This document shows, one piece after another, positions 1 to 6,471 of a stretch of 9,882 bases of DNA (positions are counted from its first letter, which is position 1; each line of letters starts with the position of its first letter). Below the pieces are notes generated by a model, which worked only from the letters and a program-made list of their open reading frames with translations, did no database searches and had not been told where the DNA came from. This stretch comes from an uncultured beta proteobacterium. Its GTDB lineage: Bacteria > Pseudomonadota > Gammaproteobacteria > Burkholderiales > SG8-39. The position numbers and the translations under genes are program-made. Location of the stretch: positions 1-9,882 of the forward strand of contig CAIPUP010000049.1 of assembly GCA_903868285.1 (NCBI GenBank), given 5' to 3'.

Positions 1-67
1 CGGTGACCACTTCGAACGGGTGCCCTTTGACCTTGGTGGACGTCGCACCACTTCGTCTGCGGATCAC
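1..67 (-). CDS. Possible start of an unidentified gene, cut by window edge
   Basis: An open frame on the minus strand begins with a GTG at 67-65. That codon overlaps the TGA stop of the acyltransferase gene in a GTGA arrangement, a 4-bp overlap typical of translationally coupled genes. An AGGG lies about 6 bases upstream of the GTG and could serve as ribosome binding site. Only 22 codons are visible and they contain no stop; the later part reads TKVKGHPFEVVT, which looks protein-like but which I cannot assign to a family. It could equally be a chance open frame in a short 63-base tail after the acyltransferase. The sequence to the left of the window would decide. Confidence 0.3.
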   Translation of the reverse strand, partial: MIRRRSGATSTKVKGHPFEVVT

Positions 68-84
68 CACCAGCCCTGGTGATC
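62..84. repeat. Inverted repeat spanning the acyltransferase stop codon
   Basis: GATCACCA (62-69) and TGGTGATC (77-84) are perfect 8-bp complements separated by 7 bases. In the minus-strand transcript they would form a stem-loop containing the acyltransferase stop codon and the possible GTG start of the next frame. No T-run follows, so it is not a standard intrinsic terminator. Arms of this size arise by chance about once or twice in 10 kb. Confidence 0.4.
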
Positions 85-813
85 GATATAACGCAGCTGA
101 CTGGTTCGAGCCCGGGGCCGATGTTTGCGTATCAGTGCCGCCATTTGTAACTGCAGCTTATCCGCACCGCGCTGCAAAATTTCAGTCGTTGCTTCCTGCT
201 CGGGATCCATGCCGGTCAGGGCTTCAAAGCTGGTGGGCTCGCCCAACAGGATTGTTACCTTCATCGGCAGGATCAGCGGAGGCAGTACCGGGATATGCAA
301 CGGTACGCCCGACGGTTTATAGCCAAGCAGGCAGGGTGCCGCTTCTTCCACGCCGATCATCGCGGTTGGCACGATGGGTACGCGAGCGAGCTGGGCGTAT
401 TTCAGGATGTGCGGGGAAAGCCTGTGCACCGTATATCGACGCCAGAATGTGTGGTACGACTCTTCTGGATACAGGCATGTCACTGCGCCGGACTTCAGGG
501 CATTAACAACCGCATTGTCAGGCGAAATATTCTCTAGCTGCGCATCCAGGTACAGCACATCGAGTTGATCAAGCAATTTTTTGATCGGACCGATTTTCGC
601 ATCCCAGTGATGCGCGATAAAGCGAATCTGGATATCGGGAAACGCTGCCGCCAGACACAGGCTGTCCCACCACAAATGACCGGCGTGATTGCTGGCCAGA
701 ATCACGCCCCGTCCGTCTTCGGGCCATGGCGAGTGCCTCTCCAGTTGCACGCGCGCATAAAGGTTCACCAGTGGTCCGAGCAGGTTGCGCAGCCTGGTGT
801 AACGATTGGTCAT
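64..813 (-). CDS. PlsC-like lysophospholipid/glycerol acyltransferase family protein
   Basis: This is probably a membrane-associated acyltransferase that moves a fatty acyl group onto a glycerolipid or related acceptor. Counting from the upstream ATG at 846, the motif-I region is SNHAGHLWWD (52-61), followed by the acceptor-binding YPEES (126-130, compare FPEGT) and VPIVPTAMIGVEEAAP (156-171, compare the VPIVPV block). This order and the roughly 250-residue length fit the LPLAT superfamily. The motif-I spacing is unusual: His54 to Asp61 is HX6D and His57 to Asp61 is HX3D, neither being the textbook HX4D. I prefer the ATG at 813 (codon 12), because GGTGGGG precedes it by about 8 bases while the ATG at 846 has no ribosome binding site. 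The gene is last in the leftward string, 68-100 bp after ubiD-like, with no terminator visible between them. The family call is firm; the acceptor is unknown. Confidence 0.85.
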   Translation of the reverse strand: MTNRYTRLRNLLGPLVNLYARVQLERHSPWPEDGRGVILASNHAGHLWWDSLCLAAAFPDIQIRFIAHHWDAKIGPIKKLLDQLDVLYLDAQLENISPDNAVVNALKSGAVTCLYPEESYHTFWRRYTVHRLSPHILKYAQLARVPIVPTAMIGVEEAAPCLLGYKPSGVPLHIPVLPPLILPMKVTILLGEPTSFEALTGMDPEQEATTEILQRGADKLQLQMAALIRKHRPRARTSQLRYIDHQGWW

Positions 814-914
814 TGACCGGGCCCCACCATCGCTCCGGCGCAGCATGGAAAACTTTCAGCAGGCATGATTAGAACCATTTCGTTACATCATTTGCCCGAG
901 CATCAGGCGGTGGT

Positions 915-2324
915 TCACGACAGCCAGCTCACTCCGCTATCGCCAGCCGAAAACGAATCCAGCGTGACATCCACGGTGCGAAACGGCGCGCGGGCGAAGC
1001 GCTCTTTCTCTTCGATCAGCACGGTGGCATCGATACCAACCTTGGCGCGGATGCCGTTGTCGCTGGCGCGAACGTATTCATGTGTGCGCAGCCCCGGCAC
1101 GATGAACAGGTCGCGTGAGGCTTCCATGCGCATGGCCAGGGCGTACTCCACATCGTTCGGGTCCTGGATGTTGATGTCCTCATCTACGGCTATCACCATG
1201 TCCAGATCCTTGAGCGTGCCGAACGCCGCCAGGATGGCATTGCGCTGAAAACCCTCATGCTGCGGGCTGGTCTTCCTGACCTGGATCACGGCATGAAAGC
1301 GATGCAAGCCGCCGGCGGTCATTTCGACGTCCTGCACGATGGGTACCGCTGCACTCAAGGCCTTGAGCAGACTGGCCTCCAGCACATACTTACGCAACAT
1401 GATGGTCTCTCGCCCCACGCCATTGATGGCGTGATAGATAGCCTGGTTGCGATGGCAGAGCGCGCTGACCTCGAACACCGGCGCATCGCCCTCGGGCGAC
1501 AGATAACCAACGAATTCACCGAACGGTCCTTCACGCACCGACACGCCGGGCAGCAGCACGCCTTCGAGTGCAATTTCGGTTTCGGCCGGATAGTGGATCG
1601 GCTGGGTGCGTGCTTTGACCACCGGCAGGGCGCTGCCGCGCAGGGCACCGGCGATGGCCAGTTCGTCGGCCGATTCCGGCATTTGCGAGCCCATGGTGGC
1701 AGCGGTGTATTGCACCGCGAGATCGGTGCCGATGCAGACGGTGATCGGCAGGGGTTTGCCGAGTTGCTGCGCGCGCTCATAGGCCAGGCGCAGGTGACGA
1801 CCGAAATCCAGTTTGATCGCGGTGCGGTTCGGACCGAGCAGTTGCAGTCGCTGGTAGGAGGCGTTGTAAACGCCGGTGACCGGGTCCTGCACGATGATGA
1901 TGCCGGCGGTGATGAAGCGTCCGTTGTCGCCATCGGTGTGACGTAGCACCGGCAGATCACGGCCAAGATCGAACTCGCCGGGCAGCTTGACGTTCTCATG
2001 CACCGGCGCCTGTGCTGTCAGTTGCGGCGGCAGCGGATTGCCAAAGGCGCGCGACACCAGGTCACGGATGCCGCGATAGTCGGTGCCGAACGCTGCTTCG
2101 CAATTTTCCTTGCACGAAATCAGGTTGCCCAGCACCGGAATCTGATGATCGGTCACGTTGCTGAACAGCAGCGCCGGACCGCCATCGAGTTTTTTCATCA
2201 TGCCGGCGATCTCGAATTCCCGGCTGACAGGTTTGTTGTAACTGCGTATGCGGCCGGCCGCCTTGAGGCGTTGCAATGCGCTGCGAAATCCGGTGTCGAT
2301 CACTGCGGTACTGCTTGCATCCAT
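915..2324 (-). CDS. UbiD family decarboxylase (prFMN-dependent)
   Basis: UbiD-family enzymes carry out reversible non-oxidative (de)carboxylation of aromatic or alpha,beta-unsaturated acids with prenylated FMN. The protein is 469 aa, normal for the family. The catalytic Glu-Arg-Glu set is readable: Arg159 in NASYQRLQLLGPNR, and Glu265 and Glu270 in EGPFGEFVGY. The spacing of Asn154, Arg159, His177, Glu221, Glu265 and Glu270 closely matches the metal/prFMN ligands and catalytic residues known for fungal Fdc1, so the enzyme should be active. DEDINIQDPNDVEYALAMR (381-399) is the typical C-terminal signature. The ATG at 2324 has GGAG 6-8 bases upstream. It sits 48 bp after a Bug/TctC gene and is probably cotranscribed with it. 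The prFMN synthase UbiX is not in the window. The substrate cannot be read from sequence; company with an ACMSD-type decarboxylase and acid-binding Bug proteins suggests an aromatic acid rather than ubiquinone synthesis. Confidence 0.93.
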   Translation of the reverse strand: MDASSTAVIDTGFRSALQRLKAAGRIRSYNKPVSREFEIAGMMKKLDGGPALLFSNVTDHQIPVLGNLISCKENCEAAFGTDYRGIRDLVSRAFGNPLPPQLTAQAPVHENVKLPGEFDLGRDLPVLRHTDGDNGRFITAGIIIVQDPVTGVYNASYQRLQLLGPNRTAIKLDFGRHLRLAYERAQQLGKPLPITVCIGTDLAVQYTAATMGSQMPESADELAIAGALRGSALPVVKARTQPIHYPAETEIALEGVLLPGVSVREGPFGEFVGYLSPEGDAPVFEVSALCHRNQAIYHAINGVGRETIMLRKYVLEASLLKALSAAVPIVQDVEMTAGGLHRFHAVIQVRKTSPQHEGFQRNAILAAFGTLKDLDMVIAVDEDINIQDPNDVEYALAMRMEASRDLFIVPGLRTHEYVRASDNGIRAKVGIDATVLIEEKERFARAPFRTVDVTLDSFSAGDSGVSWLS

Positions 2325-2347
2325 GCTGTTCTCCAGTGTTGCCTGTT

Positions 2348-2365
2348 ACTACGACTACGACTACG
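2348..2365. repeat. Three tandem copies of the hexamer ACTACG
   Basis: Three perfect copies of ACTACG (CGTAGT on the transcribed minus strand) lie in the 48-bp spacer between the stop of the second Bug/TctC gene and the ribosome binding site of the UbiD gene. The unit length of 6 would change spacing, not frame, if copy number varied. I see no known function. Confidence 0.6.
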
Positions 2366-2372
2366 CCAACGG

Positions 2373-3362
2373 CTATTGCTCGATACGGATACCGGTTTGT
2401 TTCACGAACTGGCTCCACTTCTGGTTTTCAGCTTGCACAAAGGCGCGGAATTGCTCTGGCGTATCACCACCGGGTGCGGCGCCGATGTCATCCATGCGCT
2501 TGCGCACGGCGGCATCTCTGAAGGCTTCACGCACGGCGTTGGCGACCTTGTTCACGATGTCAGCAGGCGTGGCAGCCGGTGCGAACAGACCGTTCCAGGA
2601 GTCGACGGCATAGTTGGCCACGCCTGACTCGGCGATGGTCGGCACTTCGGGTGACTGGGGAAAGCGCCTGGGCGTGGTCAATGCCAGCGCGCGCAGCCGA
2701 CCGGCGCGCATCTGTGCCAGCGCGTCCGAGTAGTTGGCGAAGGTGATTTGCACATCGCCGGCAACGGCTGCAGCAGTCGCCGGTGCGCCACCCTTGTAGG
2801 GCACATAGACGATGTCGATGCCAGCCATGAACTTGAAGATCTCGCCGCTGAATTGCGTCAGGCCGCCGGCGCCGGCGAAGTTGAGCTTGCCGGGCTGTGC
2901 CTTGGCCATGGCAATCAGTTCGCGTACCGACTTCACTGGCAGATCCGGGTTGACCATCAGCACCAGCGGATTGGTATTGATCAGCGTCACCGGTGCAAAG
3001 TCTTTGACGCCGTCATAGCCGGTTTTTTGTACGTATTGCAGCAGGGTTTGCGGCGCTGCCGAGCCCATCAGCAGGGTATAGCCGTCGGCTGCGCTCTTGG
3101 CCACATAGTCGGTGGCCAATGCGCCACCTGCGCCGAGCTTGTTCTCGATCAGCACCGGCTGACCTAGCGCCTCCTGCAGTTTGGGTGCGGTGATGCGGGT
3201 CACGCTGTCGGTGACGCCCCCGGGTGCGTAAGGCACGACGATACGCAAGGGCTTGGTCGGCCAGCTCTGGGCGCTGAGAGGCATGCCCATGACAGTCGCC
3301 AGGACAGTGATCAGTGTCTTGAGTACACGGCCCGATACTCGGCCTAAGGTCTGGTGTGACAT
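2373..3362 (-). CDS. Bug/TctC family tripartite tricarboxylate transporter substrate-binding protein
   Basis: A periplasmic solute-binding protein of the Bug (TctC) family, which bind carboxylates, amino acids or aromatic acids for TctAB-type carriers or for sensing. The 329 residues start with an export signal: hydrophobic stretch around 14-30 and likely cleavage after Ala31 in LSAQS. PYAPGGVTD (44-52) carries the conserved Asp that contacts ligand in this family. The C-terminal blocks VPYKGG, GRLRALALT, VPTIAESG and WNGLFAPAATP are standard. The start at 3362 has AGAGGA about 7 bases upstream. The gene lies 107 bp downstream of another Bug gene and 48 bp before the UbiD gene. The second lobe departs from its neighbours (GGAPATAAAVAG instead of GxGPAxxDLxxx), so it may bind a different ligand. 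No TctA or TctB genes are here. The ligand is unknown. Confidence 0.94.
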   Translation of the reverse strand: MSHQTLGRVSGRVLKTLITVLATVMGMPLSAQSWPTKPLRIVVPYAPGGVTDSVTRITAPKLQEALGQPVLIENKLGAGGALATDYVAKSAADGYTLLMGSAAPQTLLQYVQKTGYDGVKDFAPVTLINTNPLVLMVNPDLPVKSVRELIAMAKAQPGKLNFAGAGGLTQFSGEIFKFMAGIDIVYVPYKGGAPATAAAVAGDVQITFANYSDALAQMRAGRLRALALTTPRRFPQSPEVPTIAESGVANYAVDSWNGLFAPAATPADIVNKVANAVREAFRDAAVRKRMDDIGAAPGGDTPEQFRAFVQAENQKWSQFVKQTGIRIEQ

Positions 3363-3469
3363 GTTGAGTCCTCTATGTCGAATTGAAAAAAGTGTTTTAA
3401 ATCAACAGGTTATATTGCTTTTTCTGAGACGGGCGGGCTGCATGGCTGAGGGGCGATGCCGAACCCGCC
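3363..3469 (-). promoter_or_regulatory. Intergenic leader between the two tandem Bug/TctC genes
   Basis: This 107-bp gap is the largest within the leftward string. Just after the stop of the upstream gene there is a hairpin (separate entry), then an AT-rich stretch at roughly 3385-3425 quite unlike the surrounding GC-rich coding DNA, then AGAGGA before the ATG. On the minus strand TATAAC resembles a -10 box, but no good -35 lies at the right distance. An internal promoter or mRNA processing site is plausible, not shown. Confidence 0.35.
3432..3469 (-). other. Intercistronic hairpin after the first Bug/TctC gene
   Basis: GGCGGG (3432-3437) pairs with CCCGCC (3464-3469), and inside it GCAT (3440-3443) pairs with ATGC (3456-3459) around a 12-base loop. 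It starts directly after the stop codon of the upstream Bug gene on the minus strand. No run of T follows in that direction, so I do not call it an intrinsic terminator. It could stabilise the upstream message or weaken downstream expression. Confidence 0.35.
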
Positions 3470-4429
3470 TCAATCCAGCGAAATTTTCTGCGCCTGAATG
3501 ATGCGGCCCCAGCGCTGCATTTGCGACTGCACCCAGGCCTGCAGTTCAGCCGGTTTGCTGGCTACTGGTTCCAGGCCAAGTTCCTGCAGCCGAGAGCGCA
3601 ACTCGCCCGACAGCAAAAATCGTGCGGTCTCGTTCTGCAGCAAGTCGATGATGGCGGGTGGGGTTTTCGCCGGTGCAAACAGTCCGGCCCAGACTTCGGC
3701 GGCATAGCCCGGTACGGTTTCGCTCAACGCGGGCACGCCGGGTGCAATATCGTTACGTCGCTCCGCGGTGATGGCTATCAGTTTGAGACGACCTTGTTTC
3801 AGATGCGGTGCCACCGTGGGTACGGTGGAGAACATCATGTCCACCTGATCGCCGATCAGGTCCGACATTGCCGGTCCTGCGCCCTTGTAATTGACGCCAG
3901 TCAGATCAAGACCGGTAGCGTATTTCAGGGACTCCAGCGCCAGACGGCCGGGTGATCCGGTGCCGGCGGTGGCAAAGTTGATCGCGCCCGGTCGCGCTTT
4001 GGCGTACTGCATGAATTCGGCAATGTTATTAACCGGAAATTTGGCCCGAACCACCAGCAGCATCGGACCACGCACCAGCAGCGAGATCGGTGCGAAATCG
4101 TTCAGGGTGTTGTAGTCGAGTGACTTGAACAGGTGCGGATTGGTGGCATGGTTGTCGATCGCCAGCAGCAGCGTATGGCCATCGGCGGCAGCGCGTGCCA
4201 CAGCGGCCGAGCCGAGCGTGCCTGCCGCGCCCGCCCGGTTCTCCACCAGAAACTGCTGGCCCAGTGATTCGCTTAAACGCTGCGCCAGCAGCCTGCCCAG
4301 CACATCCCCCAGCCCGCCTGCGGCGTAGGGGACGATTAAACGCACCGGCCGGGAGGGATAGCTTTGCGCCGCCGCCGTTGCGATGCCAAGCATCGCAAGC
4401 AGGGCAGCAGTGAAGAGGCGTCGCAGCAC
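3470..4429 (-). CDS. Bug/TctC family tripartite tricarboxylate transporter substrate-binding protein
   Basis: A second periplasmic Bug/TctC solute receptor, 319 aa. Residues 1-21 form a short export signal (RR near the start, hydrophobic 5-19, cleavage after AAA before QSYPSRP). PYAAGGLGD (34-42) is the ligand-loop motif with the conserved Asp42. VNYKGAGPAMSDLIGDQVD marks the second lobe, and AEVWAGLFAPAKTP lies near the C-terminus. The start codon is GTG at 4429-4427, only 3 bases after the TGA of the amidohydrolase and with no clear ribosome binding site, so translation is probably coupled to that gene. An overlapping ATG at 4436 opens a different frame without a signal peptide and is rejected. 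The tight link suggests the receptor captures the amidohydrolase substrate or a precursor of it; this is inference. Confidence 0.94.
   Translation of the reverse strand: MLRRLFTAALLAMLGIATAAAQSYPSRPVRLIVPYAAGGLGDVLGRLLAQRLSESLGQQFLVENRAGAAGTLGSAAVARAAADGHTLLLAIDNHATNPHLFKSLDYNTLNDFAPISLLVRGPMLLVVRAKFPVNNIAEFMQYAKARPGAINFATAGTGSPGRLALESLKYATGLDLTGVNYKGAGPAMSDLIGDQVDMMFSTVPTVAPHLKQGRLKLIAITAERRNDIAPGVPALSETVPGYAAEVWAGLFAPAKTPPAIIDLLQNETARFLLSGELRSRLQELGLEPVASKPAELQAWVQSQMQRWGRIIQAQKISLD
3843..3861. repeat. 19-bp near-perfect palindrome inside a Bug/TctC gene
   Basis: ACCTGATCG (3843-3851) and CGATCAGGT (3853-3861) are perfect 9-bp complements around one central base. The site lies inside coding sequence for LIGDQV in the Bug/TctC gene. 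It could be a binding site for a dimeric protein, but chance plus codon constraint explain it about as well. Confidence 0.4.
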
Positions 4430-4432
4430 GTG

Positions 4433-5440
4433 TCAATGAATCAGCGGTGTGATGGAGGCCAGCAGTCGGCGGGCATTACCGTCGAGTATCTGGGTTTTCT
4501 CTGCATCAGTGATCTGCGATTTTTTTACTGCGTTGGTGGTCCACTCGTAACCGAAGGTACTGCCATCGGTGCCGCACAGGATGCGCTCCACGCCGTAAAG
4601 TCTGACTGCCGCTTCGATGGCATGGGCACCAAAGGAATTGCAGTCCAGCAGCACATGGGATTTGCGAAACCGTTCCGAAGGCAGTTCCTCTTCCGGGCTG
4701 TCGATCAGGCAGCGGTGATCCATGCGTTCGATTTCAAACGGAATGTTTCCGCCCAGGTTGTGTACCTGCACGCTGACATCCGGATAGTCCTGCAAAAACT
4801 CGGTCATGCAGAACGTCACCATGATGGAGGACAGGCTGGCTTGCATATCCAGCGTGCCGTTGCGGCGCCGGAAATTGTCGCTGCCTTTGGCAATGCGCGG
4901 AAACGGATCGCCTGGCATCGGACCATAGTGCACAAACAGGATGGCCTTGTGACGATTCAGCACCTCCAGTATCGGTCGCATCGCTTCGGCACTGGCCAGG
5001 CTCATGAAGGCATTGCCCGGTACCTGTACACCCACCATGCCCGGCAGCTTGAGTGCCGCTTCGAGTTCCTTCGCGCCGACCTTGAGGTCGCGCATCGGCA
5101 CGGTGGCGAAGCAGGCAAAGCGTCCCGGGTGTTCCAGGCAGAGCTGCGACATGCTTTCGTTGTAGGTGCGGCACAGTGCGCTTGATTGCTCGACAGCCTC
5201 GCCTTGTATCCAGCAAAAACTGCTCAGCAGGCTAAGCACGCTGACGCTGACGTCATGCGCATCCATGCGTGCCAGATAGTCTTTGGCATTGTCAAAGGCA
5301 TCGGCCAAGGATTCATCGCCAAATCGGGTGCGAAACACCTCGACGCCCTGATCGTTGTGAACAATCTGCGGAATGCTGCTGCGTTGACGCAACGATTGCA
5401 GTAATCCAGCCGGTCTCCAATGCGCATGCATGTCGATCAT
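4433..5440 (-). CDS. ACMSD-type amidohydrolase family protein (probable metal-dependent decarboxylase)
   Basis: A 335-aa TIM-barrel metalloenzyme of the amidohydrolase_2 family, which holds ACMS decarboxylase, gamma-resorcylate and salicylate decarboxylases, 5-carboxyvanillate decarboxylase and some hydratases or hydrolases. The expected metal and catalytic residues appear in order: His5 and His7 in MIDMHAHW, His171 in LFVHYGP, His227 in VQVHNLGGNIPFEIER, and Asp292 in LCGTDGS. They sit at nearly the same positions as in ACMSD, so the enzyme should be active and cytoplasmic. The ATG at 5440 has GGGAG about 6-8 bases upstream; a second ATG three codons later would also keep the HxH motif. This is the first gene of the leftward string. 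It probably cleaves or decarboxylates an aromatic or ring-opened acid; hydrolysis of a lactone-like substrate remains possible. Confidence 0.9.
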   Translation of the reverse strand: MIDMHAHWRPAGLLQSLRQRSSIPQIVHNDQGVEVFRTRFGDESLADAFDNAKDYLARMDAHDVSVSVLSLLSSFCWIQGEAVEQSSALCRTYNESMSQLCLEHPGRFACFATVPMRDLKVGAKELEAALKLPGMVGVQVPGNAFMSLASAEAMRPILEVLNRHKAILFVHYGPMPGDPFPRIAKGSDNFRRRNGTLDMQASLSSIMVTFCMTEFLQDYPDVSVQVHNLGGNIPFEIERMDHRCLIDSPEEELPSERFRKSHVLLDCNSFGAHAIEAAVRLYGVERILCGTDGSTFGYEWTTNAVKKSQITDAEKTQILDGNARRLLASITPLIH

Positions 5441-5469
5441 TGCCCGCTCCCAATATCGATAAATGATCG
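5434..5469. promoter_or_regulatory. Inverted repeat around the amidohydrolase start codon, candidate operator or mRNA hairpin
   Basis: CGATCATT (5434-5441) and AATGATCG (5462-5469) are perfect 8-bp complements with 20 bases between. The left arm contains the ATG of the leftward amidohydrolase, and the spacer contains its GGGAG ribosome binding site. A second small palindrome, TATCGATA (5454-5461), lies inside. In the minus-strand mRNA the start codon would be in a stem and the ribosome binding site in the loop. As DNA it could be an operator for the divergent pair. Which role, if any, is not shown. Confidence 0.35.
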
Positions 5470-5567
5470 CTCCAGTTTAGCCCAATCCTGTGCAGCCTCC
5501 GGCCCAGGTGTTAGGCTCGGCCGTTGGTATTTTTGATCTCGCTGGCATGACACACGGAAGGGTCCGC
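5441..5567. promoter_or_regulatory. Divergent intergenic region, presumed promoters of both gene strings
   Basis: The 127 bases separate the start codons of the two divergent first genes, so both transcripts most simply start here. I do not find a convincing -35/-10 pair on either strand; TATTTT near 5528-5533 (plus) and GATATT opposite 5454-5459 (minus) are only weak -10-like words. GGAAGGG at 5555-5562 is the ribosome binding site of the rightward hydrolase. Confidence 0.45.
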
Positions 5568-6443
5568 ATGGAAGAGTCGCTGCAGTTCCAATCCGCCGGT
5601 TTGACCCTCACGGGTGTTTTGCATCATCCGAATCCGCAGGTCGCCTGCAGTGCGAAGCGCAGGCCGGCAGTGGTGGTGCTGCAGGGTTTCGGTGGCAGCA
5701 AGAACACCAATGTGATCGTCGAGACGACGCGCTTGTTCGCCAGCATGGGCTATTTCGCACTGCGCTTCGATATGCGCGGCTGTGGTGACAGTGAAGGCGT
5801 GCGGGGCCGCGTGATCTGTCTGGAACAAGTGGAGGATGCACGCGCCGCCTTGCGCTGCCTGCAGCAGCGGGACGATATCGACGCCGACCGGATTGCGGTG
5901 ATGGGGCATAGCTTTGGTGCCGCGGTGGCGATTTATGCCGCCGGTGTTGAGCCGGGTTTTGCTGCGTGCATTTCATCCGGTGGCTGGGGCCATGGTGAAA
6001 AGAAGTTCCGTCGCCAGCACGGCTCGCCACAGGCCTGGGAAAAATTCACTGCCATGATGCAAGAGGGACGGCGGCGCAAGGCGCTGGGCCAGTCGATGAT
6101 GGTGCCGCGCTTTGATGTGGTGCCGATGCCAGAGCATCTGCGCAAGAACCTGGTGCAGGGCTCGATCATGGAGTTCCCGTTCGAGGTGGTGGAGAGCATG
6201 TTCGATTTCCGGGCAATCGATGTGGTGGCGAATATCGCGCCGCGTCCCTTACTGCTGATGCATCCGGCGCGCGACTCCGTCACCCCGACCGAGCAATCCA
6301 TCGAGTTGTTCCAGCAGGCCGGTCAACCTGCCGATCTGTTTTTGTTGTCGGGTGTCGACCACTACATGTTTGCCGAGGGCAATGCGCTGGCGTTCGATGT
6401 GCTGGGCGGTTGGTTGAAAAAGCATTTCCCATTGCAAGGCTGA
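5568..6443 (+). CDS. Alpha/beta hydrolase family protein
   Basis: A 291-aa serine hydrolase of the alpha/beta fold, resembling the dienelactone hydrolase/acyl-peptidase-like group. Numbering from the ATG at 5568: oxyanion-side strand VVVLQGFGGSKNTN (35-48), DMRGCGDSEG turn (68-77), nucleophile elbow GHSFG with Ser115, acid residue Asp236 in MHPARDSVTP, and His265 in SGVDHYMF. The triad is complete. The frame is open back to a GTG at 5490, but I chose the ATG at 5568 because GGAAGGG lies just upstream and the conserved sequence begins immediately after. There is no signal peptide, so it is cytoplasmic. It leads the rightward string with 28 bp to the VOC gene. It likely hydrolyses an ester, lactone or C-C bond of a pathway intermediate; the exact substrate is unknown. 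Confidence 0.9.
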   Translation: MEESLQFQSAGLTLTGVLHHPNPQVACSAKRRPAVVVLQGFGGSKNTNVIVETTRLFASMGYFALRFDMRGCGDSEGVRGRVICLEQVEDARAALRCLQQRDDIDADRIAVMGHSFGAAVAIYAAGVEPGFAACISSGGWGHGEKKFRRQHGSPQAWEKFTAMMQEGRRRKALGQSMMVPRFDVVPMPEHLRKNLVQGSIMEFPFEVVESMFDFRAIDVVANIAPRPLLLMHPARDSVTPTEQSIELFQQAGQPADLFLLSGVDHYMFAEGNALAFDVLGGWLKKHFPLQG

Positions 6444-6471
6444 TGGTTCGTTTCAACAGAAAGGGAGCTCT

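Noticed and set aside
3..506. 167-codon plus-strand frame at the left edge
   Set aside because: Antisense to the acyltransferase, with no motif and no ribosome binding site.
1355..1999. 214-codon minus-strand frame inside the UbiD gene
   Set aside because: Out-of-frame shadow with Ser/Pro/Arg/Cys-rich composition and no motif.
1257..2627. Long plus-strand open frames opposite the UbiD gene (1257-1946 and 1998-2627)
   Set aside because: GC-rich coding DNA often leaves open antisense frames; the minus-strand UbiD protein carries the full catalytic set, while these carry none.
4364..5185. 273-codon plus-strand open frame opposite the amidohydrolase
   Set aside because: It lies almost wholly antisense to a gene with intact ACMSD-type metal residues, and its translation shows no recognisable motif.
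5490..5567. N-terminal extension of the alpha/beta hydrolase from a GTG at 5490
   Set aside because: The extra 26 residues look non-conserved, have no ribosome binding site, and would fill the only divergent promoter region; the ATG at 5568 has a strong site.
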